64,000 nucleotides of DNA, from contig OY757912.1 in the NCBI GenBank assembly GCA_963585895.1, forward strand, positions 84,781,313-84,845,312, given 5' to 3'. Shown here in pieces: positions 32,720 through 43,954 of the stretch. The position numbers and the translations under genes are program-made. The DNA comes from Sepioteuthis lessoniana. Its lineage: Eukaryota > Mollusca > Cephalopoda > Myopsida > Loliginidae. Under the pieces are notes generated by a model. That model worked only from the letters and a program-made list of their open reading frames with translations. It searched no databases and was not told where the DNA came from. How positions within the stretch are numbered: the stretch's first letter is position 1; every line of letters begins with the position of its first letter.

Positions 32720-32722
<3 letters not shown>
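32636..32722 (-). mobile_element. SINE-B tail fragment
   Basis: GTTTCATTGTTTAATGACGT and ACCTTCCTGGGTTATCTAA match the SINE-B 3' half; the copy stops at an AG run. Confidence 0.65.
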
Positions 32723-32723
<1 letters not shown>

Positions 32724-32766
<43 letters not shown>

Positions 32767-32822
32767 CAAAAGAATCTGTGCTATCGGCACGCCTTAATGA
32801 TGAAGATGATGATAATCTTAAA
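32724..32822 (+). mobile_element. RTE-like 3' terminus behind an expanded AG run
   Basis: The AG run at 32724-32763 is followed by AATCTGTGCTATCGGCACG and a GATGAAGATGATGAT tail, which is the family 3' end. The AG run occupies the position of the Arg/Glu codons GAGAGA in intact copies. Confidence 0.65.
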
Positions 32823-33422
32823 AGCCCTTATAATAATGAGTTTGGGGATTTTCAATAAATGTCCAGATAATTCCAAAGACTGAGAGTGTCTAGTTTGAGC
32901 AAAACAATTATAATACCTCGTTGGTTTGTTTTTTAAATGTTTTTTGCAAAGTTGCATTGATTTATTTTTTATTTTCTTTTTCCGAGCTAGACTAGAAAAG
33001 AAAAGAAGCTCTGATTGCAATTATGTTTAGTGGCTTCTCTAATTCAACCCAGTGAGCATCTGTGAACGTGTGTCACGTGATAAACGTGACAGATGAAAAG
33101 AAGGAGAGAAAAAAGGCGGGAAAAATAAGAAACGACGAATTTAACAAACGATGAAGAAAACGAAACGCTCAAAAGTAACAAGAAAGAAATTAATAAATTA
33201 GAATAAAATAAATAAATAAATGAATAAAAAAAAAGATCAAAAGAAAAAATTATTAGAACCAAAATGAAAAGGCGAAGGAAACCGAGCAGTTTAGTTGAAA
33301 AAATCAAACGGGATCAGAGAGGCACACAGGATTTAATTAAAGGGTGTTTAATTATAAAGGTGTACAAAGATTAAGGGTATTTAATGCGGGTACCATTAAG
33401 TACAAATGAGAGAATTCGGATT

Positions 33423-33491
<69 letters not shown>

Positions 33492-33654
33492 AGTTTAATT
33501 AAAGATGGTCCCTAGGATGAAGTGGTTTACAACACAATAGTCGGTATTATCAAAAAGTATCGAGACTAAATCATTAATTTTTTTAAATCAAAGATTTTTT
33601 AAAATTAGATAGATATATATTCACAAGAGGGTAAATTATTTTTTTAAAGTGGTG
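32823..33654. other. No gene seen; long AG run
   Basis: An AG run of about 64 bases lies at 33425-33488. Purine-rich 33090-33260 yields only antisense low-complexity frames. Confidence 0.5.
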
Positions 33655-33888
33655 ATGCTTTGCTTTTTCGGCAGGGCTTAGAAAACGCTGACGGTATTCC
33701 CAATAGGTAAGACCCCCTCCACCAAAAAGTAGTGTCTTGGTGTGACACTAAACTGCATCTGATGGTGAAATACCAGTTCTGGAGGTTTGGAAAGTAAAGA
33801 ACATTCCCTCATTGCCATTACTTCCATGTCCACTTTGAGCTGGAGTGGTATTAACTGTTAGGATCCCATCAATCGGTCAAATAGATCT
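33655..33888 (+). mobile_element. Rep-C head fragment
   Basis: GCAGGGCTTAGAAAACGCTG, GACACTAAACTGCATCTGAT and CAATCGGTCAAATAGATC match a diverged Rep-C head; the array and tail are missing. Confidence 0.75.
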
Positions 33889-34017
33889 TTCTTTTGTTTT
33901 TTTTAATGGCATATCAACCTTCGTAGGTTAGTTAATGCCCAAATTATCCTTGTTGAAGAACAGTAATGATATTATTTGACGCATAGCCTAACATGTTAGC
34001 CACTACGCCCCAACTCA
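33889..34017 (-). mobile_element. SINE-B copy, internally deleted
   Basis: The tail (ATGGCATATCAACCTTCGTA) joins the head (GTTAGCCACTACGCCCC) with most of the central part missing. Confidence 0.7.
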
Positions 34018-34021
34018 AATA

Positions 34022-34096
34022 GATTTGGTTTGGTTTGGTTTGGTTTGTGTTTTATGGCATATCTATCCTGGCAGGTTATTTTATGCCAAATCCTAG
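34022..34096 (-). mobile_element. Isolated hairpin tail
   Basis: On the plus strand TTTGGTTTGGTTTGGTTTG is followed by GTGTTTTATGGCATATCTAT and GGTTATTTTATGCC, and then similarity stops. It is a tail-only copy like 55683-55748. Confidence 0.75.
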
Positions 34097-34097
34097 G

Positions 34098-34970
34098 AGA
34101 ATTATAAGCAAGCAATTAGACATCAAACTGGTGCCGTTTACAAAAGAAGAACTCGACTCGGCACAGAGAAAGATTTTAAATAGAAAAGCAGCAGGGCTCG
34201 ATGAAATACCCCCAGAAGTATGGAAGACCAGACAATTCGACGACATACTGCTCCGACACTGTAATATCGTATATAATTAAAACCCGATAGACAGATGGAT
34301 AAAGGGATGCACCCTCCCTTTCCCTAAAAAGGGCGACCTAGGATTAACCAAGAATTACCGAGGTATAACCCTTACATCCATAGCAGCCAATATATACAGA
34401 ACCCAAAATTAAGAACATACTTAGGAAGAACCAAAATGGCTTCCGGAGGAATAGATCCACGACGTCACAAATTTTGACTATCTTGAAGGTGTACGTGCAA
34501 AAAACGTAGAGGCAACAACATTATTTGTCGACTTTACCAAAGCCTTTGACTCCATACACAGATGAAAGATGTAGCAAATTCTACTCGCCGGCAGCCTTCC
34601 AAAAGAAACTGTCGCAGCCATAATGATGCTGTATAGAAACACAAAAGTAAAAGTCCGTTCCTCGGATGGAGACACAGACTACTTCGACATTGTAGCAGGT
34701 ATACTGCAAGAAGACACATTAGCCCCATACCTCTTTATCATCTGACTAGACTACGTGCTTAGAACATATATTGATAAAATCAAAGAAAACCATTTCAAGT
34801 TAACAAAGGAAAGAGGCAGAAGGTACCCCGCAAAAACAATTACCAATGCCTACTACCTCAATAACATAGCAAATTTAGAAAATGCACCTACCCGAGCCAA
34901 ATCCCTGCTACATAGTCTGGAACGAGCCGCTGTAGACATAGTTATAATGATGAACCCACGATAGGAGTTT
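34098..34970 (+). mobile_element. RTE-like LINE, reverse transcriptase fragment
   Basis: Frame pieces include KILNRKAAGLDEIPPEVWK, then NYRGITLTSIA, VDFTKAFDSIH, LPKETVAAIMMLYRNTKVKV with SSDGDTDYFDIVAGILQ, and APYLFII, LDYVLRTYIDKI. These correspond to RT motifs up to and past the region before the YADD box. At the box itself the copy reads YYLNNIA in place of the expected YADDIA, so it would be inactive. Stops and frame changes occur between the pieces. The copy lacks the C-terminal part seen at 37080. Confidence 0.9.
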
Positions 34971-35019
34971 TGCAAAAAACAAACGTTATATATCAGTTTA
35001 AATGTTACGCTATGTATCC
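34971..35019. other. Short unassigned gap
   Basis: AT-rich sequence between two repeats. Confidence 0.4.
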
Positions 35020-35350
35020 TGGTTAACGGTTATAGGCGTTGGTTCTCTAAGCTTTTAAGGAGACAATCATCTGGAGGTAGCAGGTTCAATCCTGACTACA
35101 GGGGAGTAACAATACAGGAATACTTAACACTTGTACCCGGTTATGGCTAACGGAATCAGAACAAGTGACCCCCGTGAATTCAATAAAGGAGGTAGTTCGA
35201 AGTCCCGTGTAGGTTCCCGAGTTCGACAAACACCTGAAGAAGGCCAAAGGATATATCGGCCGAAACGTTGTGGAAATGACAATAAAGATGAAGACAATTG
35301 TCCGAAAACCCTTAATGATAAAAATTATCAAGCTTCCTCTCAGAAATTTA
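35020..35350 (+). mobile_element. Candidate tRNA-like SINE of another family
   Basis: GGTAGCAGGTTCAATCCTGA contains a good B box, GGTTCAATCC. About 150 bases on lies ACCTGAAGAAGGCC, then GGCCGAAACGTTGTG, a word pair I associate with dispersed animal retroposons from memory. The open frame at 35131-35433 has no known domain. The A box is weak, so the call is tentative. Confidence 0.45.
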
Positions 35351-36029
35351 GACAACTAACAATATATACGTTGTTTCAACCTCAACTACCCAATCGAGAC
35401 GACTCACTATGCATTTCTCTAACACCAGTTTGATAGCACAACATCTAAAAAAACATTCCAGCTCAACAACTGAATTTCGAATAATTCTAATAAAAACAAG
35501 ACAATATTAGAGCAACAAAATAATAAGCAAAATTTACAGATTCTTGAAGCGCTATACATTAGAAATAAACATCCTAAACTCAATAGAATTAATCATGAAT
35601 CCAGTGCTAATGTACTTAAATTTCTTTAGCTACTGCTGCTATTCACAGAACTAATTTTAACAATAAACGCTACAATGCATCAGTATAAGCAATAAACGCT
35701 TAATTCTTACAAAGTAGTAATGTACAAGCAAAAGTTATATCGCTTTTGCTATATACATGATGGACCAAGATCGGACAAAAAGTATTAGGGAACTAATTAA
35801 TTATAGAAGGTTTATCAACCCATTACTGCTGGATATCATAAAATCGATACGGCTACTTATAAATACAAAAACATGTGGACAAAAATGTCTATATTGTTTA
35901 ATCAAATATGGATTAACGAAGAAATGCTGCCCAAATACACCCCCCACACACACATATATAGTAGTAGTAGTAGTAGTAGTAGTAGTAATAAGTGAATAGT
36001 TTGTAGGTAACGTTATTTTAGAACGACCC
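35351..36029. other. No gene seen; GTA run
   Basis: A GTA trinucleotide run lies at about 35958-35987; the rest is AT-rich without a call. Confidence 0.45.
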
Positions 36030-36335
36030 CTAGCTTATTTGTTTACATACAGCTAAATGATTTCAAGTATTGCTATATAACAGTAATAAATCAAATTTCA
36101 AGTGAAAGATTGAACAATTCTTTTTGACCCATAGCTGGGACTCTAACAGATACTTCCACTTCCGGTTAGAGTGAACCTGAGTGTAATGAGAATGGAAGGG
36201 ATACTCCACATTCCCCCAGAGCTCCAGGACTTGAACAGATGGTTTAATGTCATATCCAGGGCACACCTTTGGAGTGGTCTTACTCCTCCGCAGAGATGCA
36301 ATGGGCGTATTTTACAGCTTCAGCCTACTGGTCAA
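36030..36335 (-). mobile_element. Rep-C copy, short
   Basis: Internal units (GTTTACATACAGCTAAATGA) lead to the head (AGCTGGGACTCTAACAG, CTCCACATTCCCCCAGAGC) and end near CAGCCTACTGGTCAA on the plus strand, the minus-strand 5' start. The hairpin tail is eroded. Confidence 0.75.
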
Positions 36336-36530
36336 TCAAATAGATCTGTTTGCAAATTATTAATATTCGTTAGGCACACTATTACGTAATCGTGTTTAAA
36401 AAAATACTCCATAAACAACGCAAAAATGTAAATATGAATTTACAATAAATGTAATTCGCTAACTTCTTGGCACAAATAACTCTACACAGGTTGACATGCT
36501 GTTAAAATCAGTCAATCTAATAAATAATTT
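36336..36530 (+). mobile_element. Divergent Rep-C subfamily, 3' half
   Basis: TCAAATAGATCTGTTTGCAA leads to AAATGTAAATATGAATTTAC and CTTGGCACAAATAACTC, then GGTTGACATGCTGTTAAAAT and an ATCA-like end. It matches 9505-9606. Confidence 0.7.
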
Positions 36531-36929
36531 AACAGCACATGAGAACCGAATATATTACGGACATTTGCCCCTATCCTTTGTAAACTTATAAAAATGAAAC
36601 TACGAATGAGATGCTATGGAATAATTGTTAGAATTAGTCATTTTTTCTCGTCGAATTCCTCAATCACCAGAGTAGCATCAAGTAATTATATACATACCTA
36701 TATAAAGCGGAAGTATGCGTTTATGCTTGACACAAACTCAAGAATTGGATCTTAGTTGGTTAATTTTTTTTGAGCCAACGATACACAAGACATTTCTTGA
36801 TGTAAGCATTTTTTAAATTTTTAATCGGATTGTTAGTTCCAATCAAACTGTAAAGCTTGGTAACAATTTTACATCTCTAGCTTGAAGAAGTATCAACAAA
36901 CAAAAATTATGTTCAATTCTTGAACTTAT
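36531..36929. other. No gene seen
   Basis: AT-rich; no recognised element. Confidence 0.4.
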
Positions 36930-37068
36930 CTACAATATCTCAGTACGGACACAGGATGTAGCCTGGAAGAGCTTCCGGAAGCAATGGATGATAGAGACGG
37001 AGGGCGAGAGAGAGTTAAGGAAATCCGTACTGGCAGCACAACTTGATGATGAAGAAATCTAAATGATT
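36930..37068 (+). mobile_element. RTE-like LINE 3' end
   Basis: GGACACAGGATGTAGCCTGG codes DTGCSLE-like residues. It is followed by GAGCTTCCGGAAGCAATGGA, AGAGAGTTAAGGAAATCCGT and a GATGATGAA tail. A second, truncated copy of the family begins right after it. Confidence 0.85.
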
Positions 37069-37079
37069 AATTCAGTTAT

Positions 37080-37652
37080 TTTCACTTACCTAGGAAGCAG
37101 CGTCTCATCAACCGAAAAAGACATCGACACGCGGCTAACGAAGGCAGGGACAGCTATCAATAGGCTATCGATCATATGGAAATCAGGCCTAACCGATAAA
37201 ATGAAACGCAGTTTTTTCCAGGCAGCTGTCGAATCGATACTGCTGTATGGATGCACTACATGGACGCTAACCAAATGGCTGGAGAAGAAGCTGGACGGCA
37301 CTTAGACAAGAATGCAGCGAGCAATATTGAACAAGTCCTGGCGGAAACACCCCACAAGACACTAACTATACAGCCACCTGCTTCCCATCACGAAAACTAT
37401 CCAAGTTAGACGAAACAGACACGCAGGAAACTGCTGGAGGAGCAGGGACGAGCTCATAAGTGATGTACTCGTATGGACCCCCGCTTATGGCCGGGCAAAA
37501 GCAGGACGACCAGCACGAACATACATTCAGCAGCTATGTGAGGATACGGGGTGTAGCCCTGAAGACCTGCCAGAGGCGATTAACGATAGGAAGAAGTGGC
37601 GAGAGAGGGTCAGGGATATCCGTGCTAGCGACACGAAATGATGATGATGATG
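37080..37652 (+). mobile_element. 5'-truncated RTE-like LINE with 11-bp target duplication
   Basis: AATTCAGTTAT occurs at 37069-37079 and 37653-37663. The copy translates as FTYLGSSVSSTEKDIDTRL, then FFQAAVESILLYGCTTWTLT, then pieces with RRNRHAGNCWRSRDELISDV, GRAKAGRPARTYIQQLCEDT, CSPEDLPEA and KWRERVRDIRAS. It ends in an ATG-rich tail. There is at least one in-frame stop and one frame change near 37300-37380. Truncation at the 5' end with a target duplication fits target-primed reverse transcription. Confidence 0.95.
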
Positions 37653-37814
37653 AATTCAGTTATATAAATAATTCGGTATTTTCTAATTTTAAAGTACAGA
37701 AACTTAAATTTTGTCTGATTTTGTCTTGCAGCAATATGGCTTCTCTCTGAAATTTGTCGTTGAGACAACATCTTTCTTCCATTCTTTAAATACATAGTTC
37801 ATCCAATAAATAAG

Positions 37815-38310
37815 TTGCTCAGTCGGCTGGGGCTGATGAACACATCGAATACATCTCTATTCAAGAGTAAGACCCCCCCAACGAATGTCCTGTATGACGC
37901 TAAACAATTTGATGGTGAGGCTCCAGTAATGCTGGAACTTTTGGAAATGCGGTGTACCCCTTACCATGGCTCCCAGGTCCACTCTGGCCCGGAGTGGTAA
38001 CACCTGATAGGGTCCTATCTATAGGTCAAATAGAACTATTGCTAAACTGAATTGCTTGAAATTGAACTGTTTTGATATCTAACTGTGTGTGGACAAAAAC
38101 TATACTTATACTAAACTGAATTGTTTGAATAAGAACTGTTTGACTAAATTGAATAGCTTGAAATTGAAATGTTTTTGTCTATTAAATTGTGTACTCATGT
38201 ATAACTGAATTGTTTGAAATGGAACTGATTATCTGTTTAAAATGGATTCGGCATTAAATAACCTACAAAGGTTGATAAGCCGTAAAAACCAACCAACCAG
38301 CCAACCAACC
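37815..38310 (+). mobile_element. Full-length Rep-C, 496 bp, with 7-bp target duplication
   Basis: AAATAAG occurs at 37808-37814 and 38311-38317. The copy starts TTGCTCAGTCGGCTGGGGCT and ends in CCAACC-rich repeats after the hairpin tail. It is the shortest full-length copy because it has fewer internal units. Confidence 0.9.
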
Positions 38311-38474
38311 AAATAAGGTGATTTTTTCAAAAAATCATAATAATTTTATTTTTTCAGAATTTTTTCCTGAATATAAACTCTGCATTATTTGAAATCAGTT
38401 TATAGCAAAATCTATCTTAATCTTACAAAATTATTTGTTTTGAGGCTATTCAAACTGGTGGCAAATCAAACCGA

Positions 38475-38795
38475 GTGCTTCAGACTTGAACAGGGATCTG
38501 TTACCAAATTTTTAGTCCTTGAAAAAGGACAAACGATGTGAAATTTACTGAAAAATGTGTGATGTGTACGTTGTCAAAAATGTGTGCAAAGGAGCAAAAT
38601 ATGGGTTTGTTACTACGAGCCAGAGTCGAAAAACAGTCCATGGAGTGAAAACAGACTGACTCAACGGTAAAGAAAAAGTTCCGGTCGCTGACCCTCTGTG
38701 ATATAAAAAGACCAATCGCTATTAATTTTCTTGAAAAATGTGCAACAGTAAACAGTATTTCCTATTGCTAACTGCTTAGGCATAATTCACCTTAT
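38475..38795 (+). mobile_element. Mariner-like transposase remnant, internally deleted
   Basis: Forward pieces give LEQGSVTKFLVLEKGQT, typical of the mariner N-terminal helix-turn-helix. Then at 38602 comes WVCYYEPESKNSPWSE, typical of the segment before the second catalytic Asp, and then INFLEKCATVNS. The part between, holding the first Asp, is missing, and stops are present. Confidence 0.75.
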
Positions 38796-39033
38796 TTATT
38801 GAATAATCCTCGTAATACGTTAAAACTTTTCTTTATATCCAATAAATATGGATATAAAATTGTATGGGATGTAAAAACCAAAACGTTAAACATTGGCAAA
38901 TAATTCAACTATAAATAACTTAATCCTCTAAACACCCTGTGATTTTTTCATATTGGTACATTTGCATATAAAATCTTAATGATTTATACATCAACCGTTT
39001 GGCTGTCTAGAGAAGATAGACCAACAAATTATT

Positions 39034-39040
<7 letters not shown>
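38796..39040. other. No gene seen
   Basis: AT-rich sequence leading to a long AT run. Confidence 0.4.

Positions 39041-39102
<62 letters not shown>
39041..39102. repeat. AT microsatellite
   Basis: Uninterrupted AT run of about 62 bases. Confidence 0.97.
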
Positions 39103-39106
<4 letters not shown>

Positions 39107-40181
39107 CTATCTTTAGAAAAAGTTAATTTCTTCTAAAGTTGTTATTTTAATGGAACACTATACAATCAAAACGGATATTATTAGGTATTATTTATTACCA
39201 AACTCTATTGTACGAAATACCCATTATCAAGACAGTACCGAAGTGCAGTCAGAGTATTCAACAGAACTAACCGACAAAGTAAACAATAACTTAGATTAGA
39301 ACATCCTAGTTTTCAATTGTCTGCCGTTAGCTTTGAGCTATACGCAGGCGAAATACGAATGAATGCAGGTAAAAAGGGTGAAATTTAAAAGAGCAGACGT
39401 TTTTCACGAGAGGAGTGGGAAAAGTAGATTCTAAACAGGAAAGGAATAGTAGTAGTAGGAGATTAATCAAGTAGTCGGAGAAGGAAGAGACGTTTAATGA
39501 AGTTTAAGTGAATTGCATGAATCATATTTTTATTGAATTTAACTCAATTCACTTAATTGTTAATCCGTTTTAATCAAATTATCAAAGATCCGTTCGCTGT
39601 ATATTTTTCATTGTTTTGTTTTTTAATGCACTTTATTGAAAACATTCCCATTGTTTTGTTCTCGTTGTCTTCTCTCCTTAATAATAAAGAAAAAAAAAGA
39701 AAAAACTGGAATATGGAAGTAATTTTAAATTGAGACAAAACATGGAATTCAAGCGAAAGGAATCGTTTTCATATCAACTGACATTACAGGCGATTTTTTC
39801 TTTTTCTTTTCTTTTCTTTTCTTTTAGCAAATGAAGACGGCAAAAATTGACAATGGAGACGATATGTGTCTTTGTTTCGGGTTCCTTTTAGTCAATTATA
39901 TTTCATTATTAGGTTCATCGTCTGTTCCATCCGAAATATAGCTGCAATGTGCTTGTGTGTAGGCGCCTCACTGGTGTGTATGTGTATGAGAAGCTTATGA
40001 AAATGGATACGAATATGATCTATGCAAAAGAGTGCATAAATGTGTGTCTGGCTGACTGCATAAACGTGTGTCAGGGTGAGTGAGTAGATTGGTGTCTGTG
40101 CGTGTAGATGTGTATCTGCGTGAGCATGTACACTAACTTAGATATTTGAATGATTGTACCGTATGATTTTTCATTGTTGCT

Positions 40182-40186
<5 letters not shown>
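39103..40186. other. No gene seen
   Basis: Unique-looking AT-rich sequence with a CTTTT run near 39805-39825 and GTGT-rich words at 39950-40130. Confidence 0.45.

Positions 40187-40250
<64 letters not shown>
40187..40250. repeat. AT microsatellite
   Basis: Uninterrupted AT run just upstream of a Rep-C copy. Confidence 0.97.
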
Positions 40251-40253
<3 letters not shown>

Positions 40254-40261
40254 TGCATACC

Positions 40262-41037
40262 CACATAACAGACCAGTCGGTTGGGGCTGCAGAATACACC
40301 GACTGTATCTCCACAGGGCGGTAAGACCTCCTCCATAACGAGTGTCCTTGATATGACACTAAACAATCGGATAGCGAGGCTCCAGTCCTTGAGCTTGTGG
40401 GAACGTGGAGTACCCTTTCATTATCATTACTCCCGGGTATCTGTTGTATCTGTTAGGGTCCTATCTCTGGATAAACAGAGTTGCATAATCTTTTACTGTA
40501 CTGGAAACCATTTAGCTGTGAGCTAACAAATGATTAATGTTAAGTTGAATTCATTGATTCATTGAATTCATTGATTCAAAAATCCCTTTAACTAGGTGCA
40601 AGCAATAAATAAATAGTAAAACTTGAAATCATTTAACTGTGTGCAAACAAATGATCTCTGGAAATTTAAAAATAAAACCTACAAACTTTTCGTTTAATAT
40701 TCATATATATATATAAAAGTAAAGTTGATGACCCGAAGGCACCCTTTTCAATAGCTCCAACACCGAGGTGTAAGGGAGGGCATAATTCTTTTCCCTGGAT
40801 TGGTCCACTTTACCCTTGAATTGTTCCTTATAATGCTGAGTGTTAAGCAAGGGGGTACCAAGTACTATTTCTTGAGTCTTTGGTAGGACTCGACCTGGGA
40901 TTGATCCCCGGTTGACCGGGCCATTGGCGAACACTGTACCCAAATATATACATGTACGAATATGTTATATATAAAAAGAGGATTTGGCATTAGATAACTA
41001 CAAGATATGCCATTATATACAACCAACCAATCAACGA
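40262..41037 (+). mobile_element. Rep-C copy interrupted by SINE-D
   Basis: The head starts at ACCAGTCGGTTGGGGCTGCA; the body and internal units run to about 40700. After the SINE-D at 40722-40945 the hairpin tail GGATTTGGCATTAGATAACT continues to 41037 with CAACC-rich repeats. Confidence 0.85.
40722..40945 (-). mobile_element. SINE-D copy, head truncated
   Basis: Plus-strand order is tail (GTAAAGTTGATGACCCGAAG), body (ATAATGCTGAGTGTTAAGCA) and B-box region (GACCTGGGATTGATCCCCGG); the copy stops within the tRNA-like head. Confidence 0.88.
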
Positions 41038-41187
41038 AATAAACTGTGAATGAGTGTGTGTGTAAAAACTATGTTTTCCGTATCCCATCAAACATTTAAA
41101 AAATCTTGCGAAATCATTCCAATAGAATAATTCTTTTATTATTATAATCATCTACACATTAGAGTTTTTCACATCAGCGTTAGTACG

Positions 41188-41452
41188 GGAGGTGCCCGTG
41201 GTGTAATGGTTATCGTCGTAGGTAATGGATACGAGACTGATTGCATTTCACATAGCACTAATATCCTTGGGAAAGGTATGAATCCAATTATTCTCCCTCC
41301 AGCTATGGGTAAATAGTAGGACAGACTAGGTTTTTCAGCCTTGGTGAGGCAACTAGTCTAAGAGAAGGAAAATCTGAATTCAAACCTGTTAAACTCCGCT
41401 TAAAAATTGACCTTGTGTCATATCCTACCCTAGCGGAGGGGTTGGTAAATAT
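41188..41452 (+). mobile_element. SINE-A in the R4-like 3' UTR
   Basis: The head GGAGGTGCCCGTGGTGTAAT is complete except for a small loss in the B-box area. The tail reads CCCTAGCGGAGGGGTTGGTA. Joining the flanks restores the LINE 3' sequence. Confidence 0.92.
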
Positions 41453-41990
41453 GGTTAGCTGATGGTCTTTCACTGGGCTTTAAGTGACTGCAAGTCTCCG
41501 CAAGTCTTCAGGACTCTTCTCAGTATTTTGACCGTTCTCAATATTGCTGTAGTTTGCATGGTCTCCACTCGTCCTCCAACTTCCAAGTCCTCCAGTCCCT
41601 TTAATAATTTATTTACTGTACCAAAAGCACCAATCACGATTGGTATAATTGTCACCTTCATGGTCCATAGTTTTTTTCAATTCCCTAGCAAGACCCAGGT
41701 ACTTATCCTTCTTTTCACATTCTTTCAGTTTTATTCTGTGGTCAGCCAGGACAGCAAAGTCAACAATTTTGCAAATTTTCTTTTTTTTTTGTTGTTGATT
41801 ATTATAAGGTCTGGTCTTCTAACCAAGATTAGGTGACCCGTCTGTATGTCAAAGTCCCGTAGGAGTTTATGAGTGTCATTTTTAGGACAGATGCTTGGTT
41901 GTGCATATACCATTTGTTCGTATGGTCAAATTTAAATTTCTTGTACATCTCCCAGTGGATCACCTTGCCCACCCAATCGTGTCTAGTCTT

Positions 41991-42153
41991 ATTCTCCCTC
42001 CAGCTATAGGTAAATAGTTGGGCAGACTGAGTTCTTCAACGTTGGTGAGGCAACTAGTCTAGGAGAAGGAAAACATAGAATTCAAACCTGTTAAACTCCG
42101 CTTAAAAATTGACCTTGTGTCATATCTTGCCCGAGCGGAGGGGTTGGTAAATA
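41991..42153 (+). mobile_element. SINE-A 3' part
   Basis: Starts in the central domain (ATTCTCCCTCCAGCTATAGG) and ends with CCGAGCGGAGGGGTTGGTAA. It is a 5'-truncated copy inside the R4-like LINE. Confidence 0.9.
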
Positions 42154-43356
42154 TGTATACTCCTTCTGTGCTAATTTGCTGCATTCCCTTATTATGTGAT
42201 TGATGGTTTCATCTCTGTCACCACATAGCCTATATTTGCTATGTTGTTGCGTCTTATCGATTCTCGTTTTGATATGATTGGTTCTTATGGCTTTTTTTTT
42301 TGTGCTGCTATTAGGAAAGATTTTGTTTCCCTCTTAAAGTTTCCTTTTCTTAGTCAGGTTTTCTCGTGTGAGATGTTGTTTATTAGTCGTTTAAAACGCC
42401 CATAGAGTTGTTTTTCTTCCCATTTTTGTTTCCTAGTTATTGTCATTCTGTTGTCCATCGTGTTGTCAGTATCGATTCTGATGTCTGTAATCAGCCCTCC
42501 TTCGTGTTTTTCTTTGTAGTCTTCGAGTCGTTGTATCGATGTGTCAATGATGTCTTCGATGCTGGTAAGTCCTCTTCCTACCATCTTTTCTTGATACATA
42601 TAGTCTGTCAACGTCGTCTCTGGGATGTAATGCTTTATGCGTGGTCATTAGTTTTCTTGTTCTTTGGTTCATTTGTTTAAGTTTATCTCTGGTCCACTTC
42701 AGAAATGGTCCCGAATATCGAACGAGGAATACAGCCCAGGTATTTATTCTTTTGATTAGGTTTCTGCTAGACAGTTTTGTCTCGAGTAGTTTTCTAGTTC
42801 TCCTGGGATAGTCTTTTTGAATTTTGTCTTTCATTTCCACTTGTTTGATGGTGTCAGCCTCCAATATGCCCAAGTATTTGTACGTTTCCTTTTCTCCGAG
42901 TGTTCTAATCTTGTTTTGATTTGGTAGTTCCATTCCGTCAGTTATATGTCGTTTGCCACTTTTCATTACAAGCATGGCACATTTTTCTATGCTAAATTCC
43001 ATTCCTATGTCCTGACTGTATATTCTAACTGCGTGTATTAGAGTTTCCAGTTCTTTTTCATTTTTTGCAAATAGTTTTATGTCATCCATGTACATTAGGT
43101 GATTGATCTTTTCTTGCAATCTACTAAGATTGTATCCGTCTGTGCATTTTCTGAGTATGTGGTTAAGTGGCATCATGGCAATTATGAATAGTAACGGCGA
43201 TAGTGCCTCTCCTTGAAATATACCTCTTTCGATCTTTTCCTTCAGGTAAGCTTCTTCCTCCTGCTGTCAATTCCACTCTCCAGGTTTTCATGGTTTTTTC
43301 GATAAAATTTATGACTTCATCTGATATTTTGTACATTTGGAGGCAGTTTCTTATTC

Positions 43357-43634
43357 TATTTACCAATCCCTCCGCAGGATATGACACAAGGTCAATTTTT
43401 AAGCGGAGTTTAATAGGTTTGAATTCTATGTTTTCCTTCTCCTAGACTAGTTGCCTAACCAAGGCTGAAGAACCCAGTCTGTCCTACTATTTACCCATTG
43501 CTGGAGGGAGAATAATTGGATTCATACCTTTCCCAAGGGTATTAGTGCTATGTGAAATGCAATCAGTCTCGTCCAGGATTTGAACTCTTGTCGCCGTGTC
43601 CATTTCCTACGACGATAACCATTACACCACTGGA
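43357..43634 (-). mobile_element. Full-length SINE-A inside the R4-like LINE
   Basis: On the plus strand it runs from the tail (TTTACCAATCCCTCCGCAGG) to the tRNA-like head (CGATAACCATTACACCACTG). It separates the LINE frame pieces at 43387 and 43644. Confidence 0.92.
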
Positions 43635-43954
43635 GGCTGTTTATTATCCAGCTTTGCGGAACCATATCACATGCTTTTTGTAGTCAATCCAAGCCAAAGC
43701 TTGATTTTTCCGACTGGTCTTGCTCTCATTTAGGATGTGTTGATCTATGTAAAATATCTCTGCTGTGCCTCTGGATCCTTTGTGGCATCGTTTCTGTTCC
43801 TCAGGAAACAATCTGCGCCTTGTTAGCGAATAGTAAATCTCTTTCCTTATTTGTGCTGTAAATATTTTCCATATCATCGGTAGGCAAGTTATGGTTCTAT
43901 ATTATTATTATTATTATTAAAAGAAGATATTTCACATCCGAAGTTATCTTGTTT

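Larger units (their letters stand above)
41130..43915 (-). mobile_element. R4-like LINE (CCHC plus restriction-like endonuclease), broken
   Basis: Read on the minus strand from 43915: KIFTAQIRKEIYYSLTRRRL and SRGTAEIFYIDQHILNESK, then a thumb/palm region with the polymerase box YMDD at 43081-43092 (INHLMYMDDIKLF). Then come GEKETYKYLGILEADTIKQV and LHPRDDVDRLYV, a zinc-finger region near 42190-42240 (LCGDRDETINHIIRECSK, first Cys lost), and the endonuclease motif RRPDLIIIN at about 41815-41840. The frame ends GLEDLEVGGRVETMQT. The 3' UTR lies near 41130-41187. Frame breaks occur and three SINE-A copies interrupt it. The REL-type domain order places it outside RTE; R4/Dong is my best guess. 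Confidence 0.9.
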
